A DNA stretch of 20,000 nucleotides from Glandiceps talaboti (taxonomy: Eukaryota; Hemichordata; Enteropneusta; Spengelidae): assembly GCF_964340395.1 (NCBI RefSeq), contig NC_135567.1:17277806-17297805 (forward strand), read 5' to 3'. A program made the position numbers and the translations under genes. Below, piece by piece: positions 1 through 9,220 of this stretch (position 1 is its first letter; the number at the start of each line of letters is the position of its first letter). Under the pieces are notes generated by a model. It did no database searches. It worked only from the letters and a program-made list of their open reading frames with translations, and was not told the origin of the DNA.

Positions 1-100
1 CAATTCTTGTCATGGGGCTACCATAGTTCCATGCCCACAGACTACCAATTCTTGTTATGGGGCTACCATAATTTACTGATGGTAGCCAACTCGGCTACAA
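1..100. repeat. Direct repeat and small hairpin with GGCTACCAT motif
   Basis: A 25-base segment at 1-25 recurs at 46-70 with one difference. GGCTACCAT at 61-69 pairs with ATGGTAGCC at 79-87 across a 9-base loop, and GGCTACCAT occurs again near 235-243. Origin unknown. Confidence 0.6.
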
Positions 101-734
101 GGTACCGTTGATTATGCAATGATTTAAAGGATGGAAGATTTATGGATATGAAAGTATTTTAATAACACACATATTTCCAATAGAGGAAATCTGTTTTCAG
201 TTCAGGAATATAGGACTATTAGTCACCATCCTTGGGCTACCATTTTCTGAAATTGGAAGCCCACTGGGTCTACCAAAGAAAAAAGTTAATTTCGAACCCT
301 GTAGGTGAATGCCAAATTTTGCCAAGTCACAAGAAATTGATGTGAATTAGTGGTACATTACCAGAGGGCAGACTGTAGTCTAGGTGCTATCCATGGCTTC
401 AAATCTCAAGATCTCACCACCAAATCTAGGGCAATGAAAAATCGTGAAATAGAAGTTGTTTTTTTACGATTCAAGCCAATTTTGTACTGAAATACTAAAT
501 TTTATATAACTCCAGCAGCTATAATTATGGTATATGATTGGTTAATTAGAAGTGTAGGGAAAGAAATATTGTTTTCTGATTGGTTGGTTTAAGGGCAATA
601 GTGAATTGTTATTGACTTGATGATAGGGAGACAATAGCAGATATTTACACTCCTAATGGAATATTAAACATAAAAGAATGTCTGTAATGTGTACAAATTT
701 TGTTGTTGTGTGTCAAAATGATAAAAACTGGGAT
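101..734. other. AT-rich non-coding stretch, nothing recognised
   Basis: No exon-like ORF, RNA gene or strong repeat was seen on either strand. Confidence 0.6.
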
Positions 735-751
735 ATCTTGTGAGTCACCAC

Positions 752-1219
752 AATAGGGGAACATCAAATTTTGGTGCATCACTAGAAATTTTGCGCGTCA
801 GTGAGTGGTGCATCAAATTGGCTTAGAAGGCACACTCACCACATAGTAAGAGATAGGGGAACACTAAATTTTGGTGCGTCACTAGAAATTGTGTGTGTCA
901 GTGGCATATCAAATTGACTTAGAGGGTACACTCACCACATAGTAAGAGATAGGGGAACACTAAATTTTGGTGCGTCACTAGAAATTGTGTGTGTCAGTGG
1001 CATATCAAATTGACTTAGAGGGTACACTCACCACATAGTAAGAGATAGGGGAACACTAAATTTTGGTGCGTCACTAGAAATTGTGTGTGTCAGTGGCATA
1101 TCAAATTGACTTAGAGGGTACACTCACCACATAGTAAGAGATAGGGGAACACTAAATTTTGGTGCGTCACTAGAAATTGTGTGTGTCAGTGGCACATCAA
1201 ATTGGCTTAGCGGGCACAC
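752..1219. repeat. 96-bp tandem repeat, nearly five copies
   Basis: Units begin AGATAGGGGAACACTAAATT and contain TTTTGGTGCGTCACTAG. Copy starts are near 751, 851, 947, 1043 and 1139. The three inner steps are exactly 96 bp and almost identical; the first unit is about 100 bp and diverged, and the last drifts after 1197. This pattern fits unequal exchange. No coding capacity. Confidence 0.9.
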
Positions 1220-1600
1220 TGAATGCTAAGTGTTGGTAATGTAGTATTGCCAAATGACATATGCCGTTTTTTGTATTAGTTTTGGTCGAATGTAAAACAC
1301 ATAGTGCGTCATCTATGCTATGGTTACTCTGGTTTGGTAGTAGAACGTCTGGACACATTTTTCTGTTTTTTTAAATAATTATAAACAGATGTTCTTTTTA
1401 TGAATTTGTAACTAGAATATGTGAAAATAACAGAGAGCAAACTTTTATTGAGGTAAGGTGATAATTTCTGGAAATACAAAATCATGTGCACACATTTTAT
1501 TTGTAACAGAATTCTAACCATGTTGATTTTATGATACACTTTATGTAACTATTTACACCTATTTTGAAATGAGTTTTAGAGTTTGAAAATTGTTTTTATT
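1220..1600. other. Non-coding stretch, nothing recognised
   Basis: AT-rich; the 71-codon open frame on the minus strand (1539-1324) has low-complexity composition, no domain and no splice context that would mark an exon. Confidence 0.5.
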
Positions 1601-1725
1601 CAATTTCCATTGTCTTAAACCACAGCCGCTTTTACGGCACTGTTTAAGACGCACCATCAAAAGGATATTTTGCAGTGTCGTGGAAGAAATATCGGCTCTG
1701 GTTTGTGAGAATGTCAATTTCATAC
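1601..1725. repeat. Dispersed repeat, copy 1 (related to 15055-15290)
   Basis: Shares the order of motifs TTCCATTGTCTTAAACCACA, then GTGTCGTGGAAGAAATATC, then GGCTCTGGTTTGTGAGAATG with the copies near 15060-15127 and 15205-15290. An interrupted dispersed element of unknown class. Confidence 0.6.
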
Positions 1726-1758
1726 AACTACAAATACTATAATCATTTACAAAAGCTA

Positions 1759-1801
1759 CCACTAGAGGGCGCAGTAGCCACCACTAGAGGGCGCAGTAGC
1801 C
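1759..1801 (+). promoter_or_regulatory. Two tandem CTCF-like motifs
   Basis: CCACTAGAGGGCGCAGTAG occurs at 1759-1777 and again at 1781-1799, 22 bp apart. The core CCACTAGAGGGCGC is very close to the bilaterian CTCF consensus CCACNAGRGGGCGC. Binding is inferred; such motifs are also spread by transposable elements. Confidence 0.5.
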
Positions 1802-2060
1802 AATTGGGTGTGAATGTGACATCATTTCCGATGATTTCGTCGGCCACAACTGATCATGATTGTAGGGTTGAGAATTATTATAATTTTTTTATAAATTGAT
1901 CATAATTGTTGGTTTGTGATATTTAGAGGGTTCAAATATGGATTTTTGTAACCCAAATAATGTATAAAGACTTGTAATGGCATTTGCAATAAAATTAATG
2001 TGATTCATTAGTGGTAGATCTGCACTGTCTGTAGTGATAGTTTTGTTTTGTGTGTACTAA

Positions 2061-2284
2061 TATGTGTGTGTGTGTGTGTGTGTGTATGTATTTATGTGTA
2101 TGTGTGTGTGTGTATGGATGGATGGATGGACAGGTGTGTGTGTATTTATGCATGTATGTACGTACTGGTGTGTGTATGTATGTATGTATGTATGTATGTA
2201 TGTATGTACGTACTGGTGTGTGTATGTATGTATGTATGTATGTATGTATGTATGTACATTTGTATGTATGTATGTATGTATGTG
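2061..2284. repeat. Compound TG / GGAT / TATG microsatellite
   Basis: Runs of TG (2063-2085), GGAT (2115-2129) and TATG (2173-2207 and 2221-2281). The interruption ACGTACTGGTGTGTGTATG appears at about 2160 and 2208, so a roughly 48-bp higher unit has been duplicated. Open frames here in all phases are repeat artefacts. Confidence 0.95.
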
Positions 2285-2348
2285 AATGCATCTATGTTCA
2301 TCATGAAATCTATCTCTGTGACTGACCCTGTATGAGTCTATGTTTTAA

Positions 2349-2386
2349 CACACACACACACACACACACACGTGTACATACACACA
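2349..2386. repeat. CA microsatellite
   Basis: About 11 CA units, then CGTGTACATACACACA. Confidence 0.9.
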
Positions 2387-2389
2387 TTA

Positions 2390-2660
2390 GGATTATACCG
2401 AAATACATAAACACACAACACAGAAATGAAATGTCATTTTATTTTGTTTTCAAACTTATTTTGAAGGATTTTATTCACCCTCAAAAAATGGCAGTATCAC
2501 ATGTAAGTACGGGTAAAACTCAAAATCCGTACTTTATGAAGTATTTTAAAGTTAACTTAGTTAACATAATTCATGTCAATTATCACAAAATTTTACTGAA
2601 AAGTTACACAATTCACAATTTTTTTGATGTTTACTATGAGTCATAGACTACTGTGTACAG
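2390..2660. other. AT-rich non-coding stretch, nothing recognised
   Basis: A plus-strand open frame at 2332-2646 crosses the CA repeat and has no recognisable domain; I treat it as chance. Confidence 0.5.
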
Positions 2661-2662
2661 AT

Positions 2663-3226
2663 ACAACCATTGACACACAAGTGTTTACAAGTGGAACTTG
2701 GTACAACGTAAGTAAATGTATTGGATTACTAATGTTAGGCACATGTTAGAACTACAGAGACTTATATTACATTTCATGGTTTGATAAGAACAGTTTTATG
2801 GCCTCTTTATGTGTACATGAAATTCCTGGGGAACTTCAAATTTGTTTGCAAATATGAGTTATTATGTAAAGGCCATACACAACTGTTCATATCAAACCTT
2901 GAAATGTAATACAAGTCTCTGTCGTTCCAACATACTGTGCAAAGTTTTATTGATCCAATTAATTTATTTACATTCCTCATTTGTAACAAGTTCCTTTTGA
3001 CAATGTTTGTCTGTCACTGGTTGTACATAAAATGCTAGAGGAATCTCAAATTCATGTGAATGTGAGCTACTCTGTAAAGAGGCCATGCAACTGTTCTTAT
3101 CAAACCAGGAAATGTAATACAACTCTCTGTACTTCCAACATGCTGTGGTAAGTGTGATTAAAACTAAAGTTAATTTTCCAGTTTGTGACAAGTTTCACTT
3201 GTAAATACTTGCCTGTCACTGGTTGT
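2663..3226. mobile_element. Composite foldback (MITE-like) element
   Basis: Ends are inverted: 2663-2706 (ACAACCATTGACACACAAG and on) matches the reverse complement of 3183-3226, sharing TTTACAAGTG and AACTTG. Inside, 2739-2812 is inverted against 2862-2940. A direct copy of the right arm lies at about 3020-3150, offset by some 210 bp, with another internal copy of the end sequence at 2979-3027. It looks like one foldback with a duplicated right half. No transposase is encoded and no clear target duplication was seen. Confidence 0.7.
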
Positions 3227-3423
3227 AATGTGTTTACTAAGGTAGGAGAAAGGAAATCTATGTAAGAATACCTTGTGCTATAATTTTGATGTGAAACCCT
3301 GGTAGAAAAAAAAAGAGAACTTGGGTACTTCTTAAGTTAATGGAAATACTGATAGAAAACCTGGAATATATTTGGCAAATTCATCCCAAACTAAAACATT
3401 AGATGCTGTATTACAAATTGGCA

Positions 3424-3650
3424 AGATTTAAAGTTTGATTGGCATTTTTGTTAGGCTAGGGTGTTCCACAAGGGTGACATGGCTTGATTACTGTTTGGGT
3501 GAAATGTTATACAAATTATAGTATAAAGTTGTGTAATGCAATGCCAGTGAGTTTTGAGTTTTTTGAATGTTTGATTTGCATTTTTGTCAGGTTAGGATGT
3601 TCCAATATGGCTTATTTTCTGTTTGGATGAAATGTAATACTAACTGATCA
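3424..3650. repeat. Diverged direct repeat, two copies about 130 bp apart
   Basis: GTTTGATTGGCATTTTTGTT with GGGTGTTCCA (from 3432) is repeated as GTTTGATTTGCATTTTTGTC with GGATGTTCCA (from 3568), followed in both by ATGGCTT and CTGTTTGG-TGAAATGT. Confidence 0.75.
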
Positions 3651-3658
3651 GTTATTCA

Positions 3659-3888
3659 TAACCCAATCTGATTAAAATCTGATGTGGTGAAAGCAGCTAG
3701 ATGTCTTTATTTACCTCTATTTCCATCGTTTTGTGTCGTTTGTTTTGTTCATGGTGATCGATGCCTTCAGGAAGATGGCAGGGGGCGATCACCCGGAACA
3801 AAACAAATGAGCCAAAACCAGGAAACAGGTAAATAAAGACATCTAGCTGCTTACAAAATGTTAGATTTTAATCAGATTGTTAATAACC
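3659..3888. mobile_element. Near-full-length foldback element, about 230 bp
   Basis: The left half from 3661 and the right half to about 3881 are reverse complements along almost the whole length. For example, AGCAGCTAGATGTCTTTATT (from 3692) has its complement ending at about 3850, and GTTTTGTTC near 3742 pairs with GAACAAAAC near 3797. Only about 26 bp at the centre is unpaired. A transcript would fold into one long hairpin. Confidence 0.8.
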
Positions 3889-4046
3889 ATGTCAAATGAG
3901 TTTTGTAAATCTCCCTAAAATGATCTTAACTTAAATCACTGACTGAACTAACACAAGAAAAATCTTTGGTAAAAGTTAAAAGAAAGTTAAGAGTTAAAGC
4001 TAAAGAGTTTGCAGGTGTGCACTGAAATTGAGGTAAAGTCTGGCAG

Positions 4047-4172
4047 TATTGGTACAGCCCAAGAAATGGAATACTCCAAAAATGGACTGCTCCAATGAAT
4101 GGAATGCTCCATTAAATGGATTAGTCCAATGAATGGAATGCTCCAATAAATGGAACAGTCCAATGAAAGGAA
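4047..4172. repeat. Degenerate tandem repeat of about 18 bp
   Basis: About seven units of the form ATGGAATGCTCCAATGA. Each unit contains TGGA and TCCA in inverted order. The minus-strand open frame across it (4181-3987) is a by-product. Confidence 0.8.
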
Positions 4173-4292
4173 AATTCCCATGTATGTTTCAAACTAAAAA
4201 TGACAAAAAAATGACTAACTTATATTTACTAGACTATATCAGAGGTTTACGTTGCACCAAGTATAACACCATGCACAAGTCAAGTTGAACAA

Positions 4293-4720
4293 AAAATATG
4301 GAATTTATACTCTGGTCATTCTACGTCACAACAACATGCGCATATGTCATGACAACACATCGTCGTGTGGGTGCAGTAAGATCGTATCTGCCTATACATG
4401 TACAATTACATAGCAGATACGATCTTACTGCACTCACGTGACAACATGTCTATGTCATGTGCACTGGTTCTACTGTGTTTGAAACGTGAGTCAAACATTA
4501 AAAATTGACATTATTTCCCTCGATTTTTTTTTTATATTACTGGCGCTGGTATAATTATGTTATTCTCCAATATTTTTCTTCATTCAGTCAGAAAACACTC
4601 ATGACCTAAGGGTTATCACTACGAGTATAGGGACTCGTAGTGACAAAGCCCCCTTAGGTCACACATATTTTCCTTGGCTGAATGAAGAAAAATATTGGGA
4701 TATAACATCTAATTGTACAT
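4293..4720. mobile_element. Dispersed foldback element, copy A
   Basis: Homologous to 9432-9705: both have AATATGGA-TTATA, TCTGGTCATTCTACGTCAC (or close variant) and, further on, a hairpin with GACCTAAGGG and CCCTTAGGTCAC. The hairpin arms here are about 4553-4610 and 4645-4712, with the perfect core CAATATTTTTCTTCATTCAG against its complement. Copy A carries about 105 bp near 4330-4435 that copy B lacks. Confidence 0.75.
4371..4433. repeat. Perfect 21-bp inverted repeat nested in copy A
   Basis: Arms 4371-4391 (starting GTGCAGTAAGATCGTATCTG) and 4413-4433 are exact reverse complements around a 21-base spacer. Flanking bases keep pairing imperfectly. This segment is missing from the related copy at 9432-9705, so it looks like an insertion within an element. 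Confidence 0.85.
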
Positions 4721-5004
4721 GTATGTTGCTTGTGCTACTACTAAACATTTGCCATGCATTATGGAACATGTTCCTCATCGTCTTTAAAGTAAGATGTCCA
4801 TGTGCAATGATTCTTTCAAAAACCTGGGCTGGAAAAATGAGTAAATGAAATAAGGGATGTTTTTCGTAAAATGACTGTCAGTAAATACTTCTCTATCATT
4901 ATATTTATACATACTGATGGCAAGCTACTGTAAACCTAAAAATTTCATCAAAAGAAATTTTTGCAATTTTAGTCTTCATCTAGTTCTCTCAAAAACTAAT
5001 TTAC
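4721..5004. other. Non-coding stretch, nothing recognised
   Basis: No exon, RNA gene or repeat was recognised. Confidence 0.5.
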
Positions 5005-5196
5005 ACTAATTACCAGACTGATACATTGTGTTCGTGTACAAAAAGGCATTGTAGTCACTACATATTTTTACTAATTACCAGACTGGTATATTGTGTTCAT
5101 GTATAAGAAGGCATTTTAGTCACTACATATTTTTACTAATTACCAGACTGGTATATTGTGTTCATGTATAAGAAGGCATTTTAGTCACTACTTATT
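5005..5196. repeat. 65-bp tandem repeat, three copies
   Basis: ACTAATTACCAGACTGGTAT starts at 5005, 5070 and 5135, an exact 65-bp step. Copies 2 and 3 are nearly identical and copy 1 is diverged. Confidence 0.92.
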
Positions 5197-5358
5197 TATG
5201 TATTTCTATTGTCTAACAAAATAAGCAAAAATAAGTCTTTAGCAAACATTTCACGCAACGCAACAAGAAACCATCATTTCTGAAAACACGATATTATATT
5301 AATTTTTGAAATCTAAAGAAATTGACAACTTTTAAAGTTCTGATCAGAATTACAATTT

Positions 5359-5810
5359 AAAATGACCATATGGATGAGGATTGGGTATTTATTGTGGATT
5401 TTTTTTAATTTATAAAACAATTTTATCATGGCTTCCTACTTGAAAAATCAATATGAAACAACATTGACTAAGTCTGTGTTTGTAACTCAATACAGTGTAA
5501 AAAGCTAAAAAATGTGTCCATAAGGTCACGTGTACTGAATAGTCGGTCAATCTGTTGACAAAGACTTAAGTGTGCAGTCGAAAATTTCAGGTAAAATTTT
5601 CAAGTTGTGTTTGGAACACAAGTTAAATTGAATATAGGTGTAAAGAGTTTGTTATTGTACATACAATGGCAAATATTTTACACATTTATTAATCTTTTTG
5701 CAATTTATTGAGTTACAAACAAGGACTTGGCATATGTTGTTTCACATTGATTTTTCAAGTAGGAAGTCATGGTAAAAATGTTTTATAAATTAAAAATCCA
5801 AAATAAATCC
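5359..5810. mobile_element. Foldback element with the CCATATGGATGAGG end motif
   Basis: Arm 5386-5492 and arm 5706-5810 are reverse complements with scattered differences (shared GGCTTCCTACTTGAAAAATC on the left, complement near 5750-5770 on the right). The centre is about 213 bp. The left edge, AATGACCATATGGATGAGG at 5361, is shared with 10457, 17090 and 17828, marking a dispersed family. No protein is encoded. Confidence 0.8.
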
Positions 5811-6185
5811 ATATTACTCATTGATATGGCAACTTTAATTGCTTCTAGAATTTTTTTCAGAAACAAAATGAAAGTTTACAGACTTTTATATTCATTACAT
5901 CACCAATAAACATTAGATGAAAATAACATAATAAATAATCTCACAATTCTATCAGCTGTTTTTGTTTTTATAATAAACAAACACCTTTTCTTTCAAAAAT
6001 AGTTGTAAAATACAACCAATGGCATTGAAGAACAACTTTACTTTAGTCACTAATTTTATTCTGATTTGATATGTAAGTGTGATTGCTATGGGAATAGTGA
6101 CTGGTTGCTATGAGCATGGTAGTTGTTCCTTGGGATTTTTTTTTCTGATTATACAAAGCCATTTCCTTTGGACATCAGTAACCAT
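5811..6185. other. Non-coding stretch, nothing recognised
   Basis: AT-rich. AATAAA on the minus strand occurs at 6060-6055, but this is over 2 kb past the LNPK stop and there is no other support for it as a poly(A) signal. Confidence 0.4.
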
Positions 6186-6208
6186 AATGATTTTACTTAC
6201 TTACGCAT

Positions 6209-6573
6209 ACGTGCACATACATACATACATACATACATACATGCATGAACACATACATACATACATACATACATACATACATACATACATACATACATAC
6301 ATACATGCATGAACACATACATACATACATACATACATACATACATACATACATACATACATACATACATACCTACCTACCTACATACACACACACACAT
6401 ACATACATAGACAGACACACACAAACACGCACACATACATGCATAAACATACATATTGCATCTACACACATACACACACACACACGCATGCTTACATATT
6501 ACATATACATGCACACACACACATACATACATACATACATACATACATACATACATACATACATACATACATA
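6209..6573. repeat. Long CATA tetranucleotide array with CA-rich middle
   Basis: CATA runs at about 6216-6244, 6251-6306, 6317-6372 and 6521-6573, with CATGCATGAACACATAC at about 6240 and 6302 marking a duplicated block of about 62 bp. Open frames on both strands are repeat artefacts. Confidence 0.95.
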
Positions 6574-6875
6574 GACACGCATACACATACACCAACAGAC
6601 AGATGATTTGCCATGTTTACAGCACTACTGAACTTATGTACAATTGTGCTAATAATCCCACTCCACCTCACACCTTACATCATCAAATATCAAAGTTACA
6701 CTACTTAATAGCATTGCACTGAAACCCTCCCTGTATTATTACAACTCCACTGTAAATATAACACGGGATATTATGAAAATATTTTGATTCAATGTCAAAA
6801 TATTGATAAAATGTTCAGAATTTCACTACAATATGTCCAATATTTTGATACATATTCACTAGCTAACTAAATACG

Positions 6876-7195
6876 TTGCTACACTGTGCTGTATTCTGCT
6901 ACACTGTTTATGTTTTGCTACAATGTCAAGTGCTTTGCTACAATGTCAAATGTTTTGCTACAATGTCCAATATCTGGCTACAATTGCCAGTCGACAGTGT
7001 TTTTGCTACAATGTCCAATATCTGGCTACAATGTCCAGGCTTTTCCTACAATGTCCAATATCTGGCTACAATATCCAGTGTTTTGCTACAATGTCGAATA
7101 TCTGGCTACAAGGTCCACTGTTTGGCTACAATTTCCAATATCTGGCTACAATGTCAAATATGTTGATGCCATATCCAATATATTGATCAATGGTT
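6876..7195. repeat. 20-bp tandem repeat with 40-bp higher order
   Basis: About 15 units with core GCTACAATGTCCAATAT. In much of the array, units ending in AATATCTG alternate with units ending in AGTGTTTT-like tails, giving a 40-bp period. One unit near 6985-7012 carries about 7 extra bases. Related half-units extend upstream to about 6770. Frames stay open in all three plus-strand phases, so protein coding is not implied. Confidence 0.88.
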
Positions 7196-7199
7196 GATC

Positions 7200-7620
7200 T
7201 ATTCAAACACTAAATACATCAAACTTTCTGATTATTTGATAAACAAATTGCAAGAAATGACAGTCATTGTGAAATGCATAAAGGCAAGCAACCTATTTAA
7301 AATACAAAAAAAAAAAATTCTGAGTAATTTCAGACTATATAATCTTCAACTCTTCCCTCGATAATTGTAATACTTTCTATGAAAATGTACTATTTTTGTA
7401 TGATACACTGTACTATTGAAGATCTCTGGCTATAAAAAAGTGTGTTTTGTTACTGGTTTACAAGTATTGTATGAATTACAGTGAAATAATAAAGCCTACA
7501 AGCTAGTGAATGTCAGTCAATTATCAATAGATCAACAACCTCACTTATAATATTTAAACATCGCAGTGATCCTTACAAATCAAAGAGTTGATAATTATTG
7601 GCAACTTGGCAAGTTGTTTT
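7200..7620. other. Non-coding stretch, nothing recognised
   Basis: Contains an A-run (about 7308-7317) and AT-rich sequence only. AATAAAG on the plus strand near 7487 has no gene to serve. Confidence 0.5.
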
Positions 7621-7774
7621 TTTGTTGGTATATTAGGGCTCAGTCTGATTAACGTCTGGTGATTGCTCACGCCCGCAACTATGAAAATAACCACAAAAAA
7701 GAATCGACAATTTATGAACGAAATAGGTAAATAAAGCAATCAATTGCATATTGCATAACACTTGTCTATGCATT

Positions 7775-7980
7775 AATATCTAAAGTCACTGGTCAATATT
7801 TTGTATATTGCAAGCCACTGGTCAATATATGAAATTCAATATCTAAAGTCACTGGTCAATATTTTGTATATTGCAAGCCACTGGTCAAAATATGAAATTC
7901 AATATCTAAAGTCACTGGTCAATATTTTTCATATTGCATGTCACTGGTCAATATTGTATATTTCATGCAACTAGACAATA
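7775..7980. repeat. 63-bp tandem repeat, just over three copies
   Basis: AATATCTAAAGTCACTGGTC starts at 7775, 7838 and 7901. Each unit holds two CACTGGTCAATAT half-repeats about 31 bp apart, so the 63-bp unit arose from a duplicated shorter one. Confidence 0.9.
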
Positions 7981-8151
7981 GAAGCCAATTCACTGAATTA
8001 TCAAAAGGACTGTACCTAGAAACTACAGATAATATCCAAACGTCATGGCAACATGGTATGTCCAACATAACTGTTTACATGTACACTGTATATAATAACT
8101 GGATATGTTTCAATGTGTTCTCAGACTTTTCTGTCAGCAATGCAAATTCAG

Positions 8152-8242
8152 AATGACAGACTGACTGACTGACTGACTGACTAATTAGCTCATTCACTGA
8201 TTGACTGACTGACTAACTCACTCACTCACTCATTGACTCACT
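8152..8242. repeat. GACT / CTCA simple repeat in the LNPK 3' region
   Basis: GACTGACT runs (8158-8182, 8198-8213) then CACTCACT. It lies 65-155 bp beyond the LNPK stop codon and so is probably in the 3' UTR. Confidence 0.85.
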
Positions 8243-8306
8243 GCCTTCCTGCCTGTTGTTAGCCTGCACCTTATTTAGTAAACATTTCTGAAGAAGTCTC
8301 AGTTAT

Positions 8307-8650
8307 TCAATCTGTCTTTTTCTCTTCGTCTGTTTTTTCCTCTGCTGCAATATTTGTTTGATCAAAACTCTCTGGCAATTCATCTTCAGATATTTGTACA
8401 TCAGTAGCAGGAATGTCTTCAATTTCATTGGTTAGATCGTCACTGATGTTGTCATCATCTGTGAACATGCGACTATTTTCTTGTTGTTCTTCTTCTTCAG
8501 GCTGTTGTTGACTTGTTGGTTGGACTTCACTAGTTCCATTTACTTCCGACTCTTTCTCACGTTTTGGTTGAACTGTAGGTTTTTGTTGTTGTTGTTGTTG
8601 TTTTTGTTGTGGCTGTGGTTGAACTTGTGGGTTTCTTTGTTGCATTACAC
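8307..8650 (-). CDS. LNPK: LNPK terminal coding exon (Gln-rich and acidic tail)
   Basis: Acceptor TCCTTCAAG (AG at 8652-8651). It encodes 113 residues after completing Gly285, ending EEKKTD and TGA at 8309-8307. Residues 288-308 are Gln-rich with six Gln in a row from CAA/CAG codons, so length may vary between alleles. The rest is strongly acidic ([25 protein letters not shown]). Vertebrate lunapark also has an acidic disordered tail, with an IPAT stretch. The start of this exon is the least certain boundary of the gene, because its pyrimidine tract is weak. Confidence 0.85.
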
Positions 8651-9103
8651 CTTGAAGGATGTAAGTGAATTCTACATTACATTTTTTCAGGATTTTCCTG
8701 GAGAGGTTTGAAATTCCAAGACTGTGAAAGACATACATAACCCATTTCACTCTTTATTACTCCACCCCCCACCATCGTTTCTCGACAGAAGTTCCACAAA
8801 ATTTGCAATTTTGAAAGAATGACAAATCAAACACTTACCTGGTGGTTGTCTTCTAGGAGTTGTAGGGGGTGTTCCTGGCAATGCTACGGCTAATGGTGGG
8901 GCATTAGGTTTGATTTTTCTGGATGGATTCATTGAATGACAATAGGCACATTTGAAAGCTGTCAGAAATAAAACACACAGAAAACAATTCTTATAGATAC
9001 TATGCACCTAATCAATCCAAGTCAGTATCTACCTCCTTTCTCTCTCCCCCTCTGTCTGTCTTTGACTGTCTGTCTGTCTGTCTCTGTCTGTCTCATCCAT
9101 TCG

Positions 9104-9153
<50 letters not shown>

Positions 9154-9176
9154 GCTCCCTCCCTCCTCTCTCTCTT

Positions 9177-9220
<44 letters not shown>

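Noticed and set aside
1995-2335. Long open frames on both strands rich in Cys-Val-Met-Tyr or His-Thr-Tyr-Ile
   Set aside because: They translate TG/TATG microsatellites; frames stay open in several phases because the unit lacks stops.
2807-3191. Two related minus-strand frames (CWNDRDLYYISRFDMNSC and CWKYRELYYISWFDKNSC)
   Set aside because: At first they looked like a duplicated exon pair, but they fall on the direct repeat of the composite foldback and the inverted third copy shows the similarity is at DNA level.
5005-5196. CRISPR-like array
   Set aside because: Only three 65-bp units in direct tandem, with no distinct repeat and spacer parts, in a eukaryotic context.
6245-6595. Open frames of repeated HTYIHTYI and its antisense
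   Set aside because: Products of the CATA array, with no non-repeat domain.
6876-7197. Three overlapping plus-strand frames of about 90-100 codons
   Set aside because: All three phases are open because of the 20-bp repeat; that is expected from repeat composition and is not evidence for a gene.
7487-7492. AATAAA as a poly(A) signal
   Set aside because: It is on the plus strand where no gene ends; LNPK runs on the other strand.
7632-7745. Possible second copy of the 3659-3888 foldback
   Set aside because: It shares only short strings (CTGATTAA and AGGTAAATAAAG) and the arms do not pair over a useful length.
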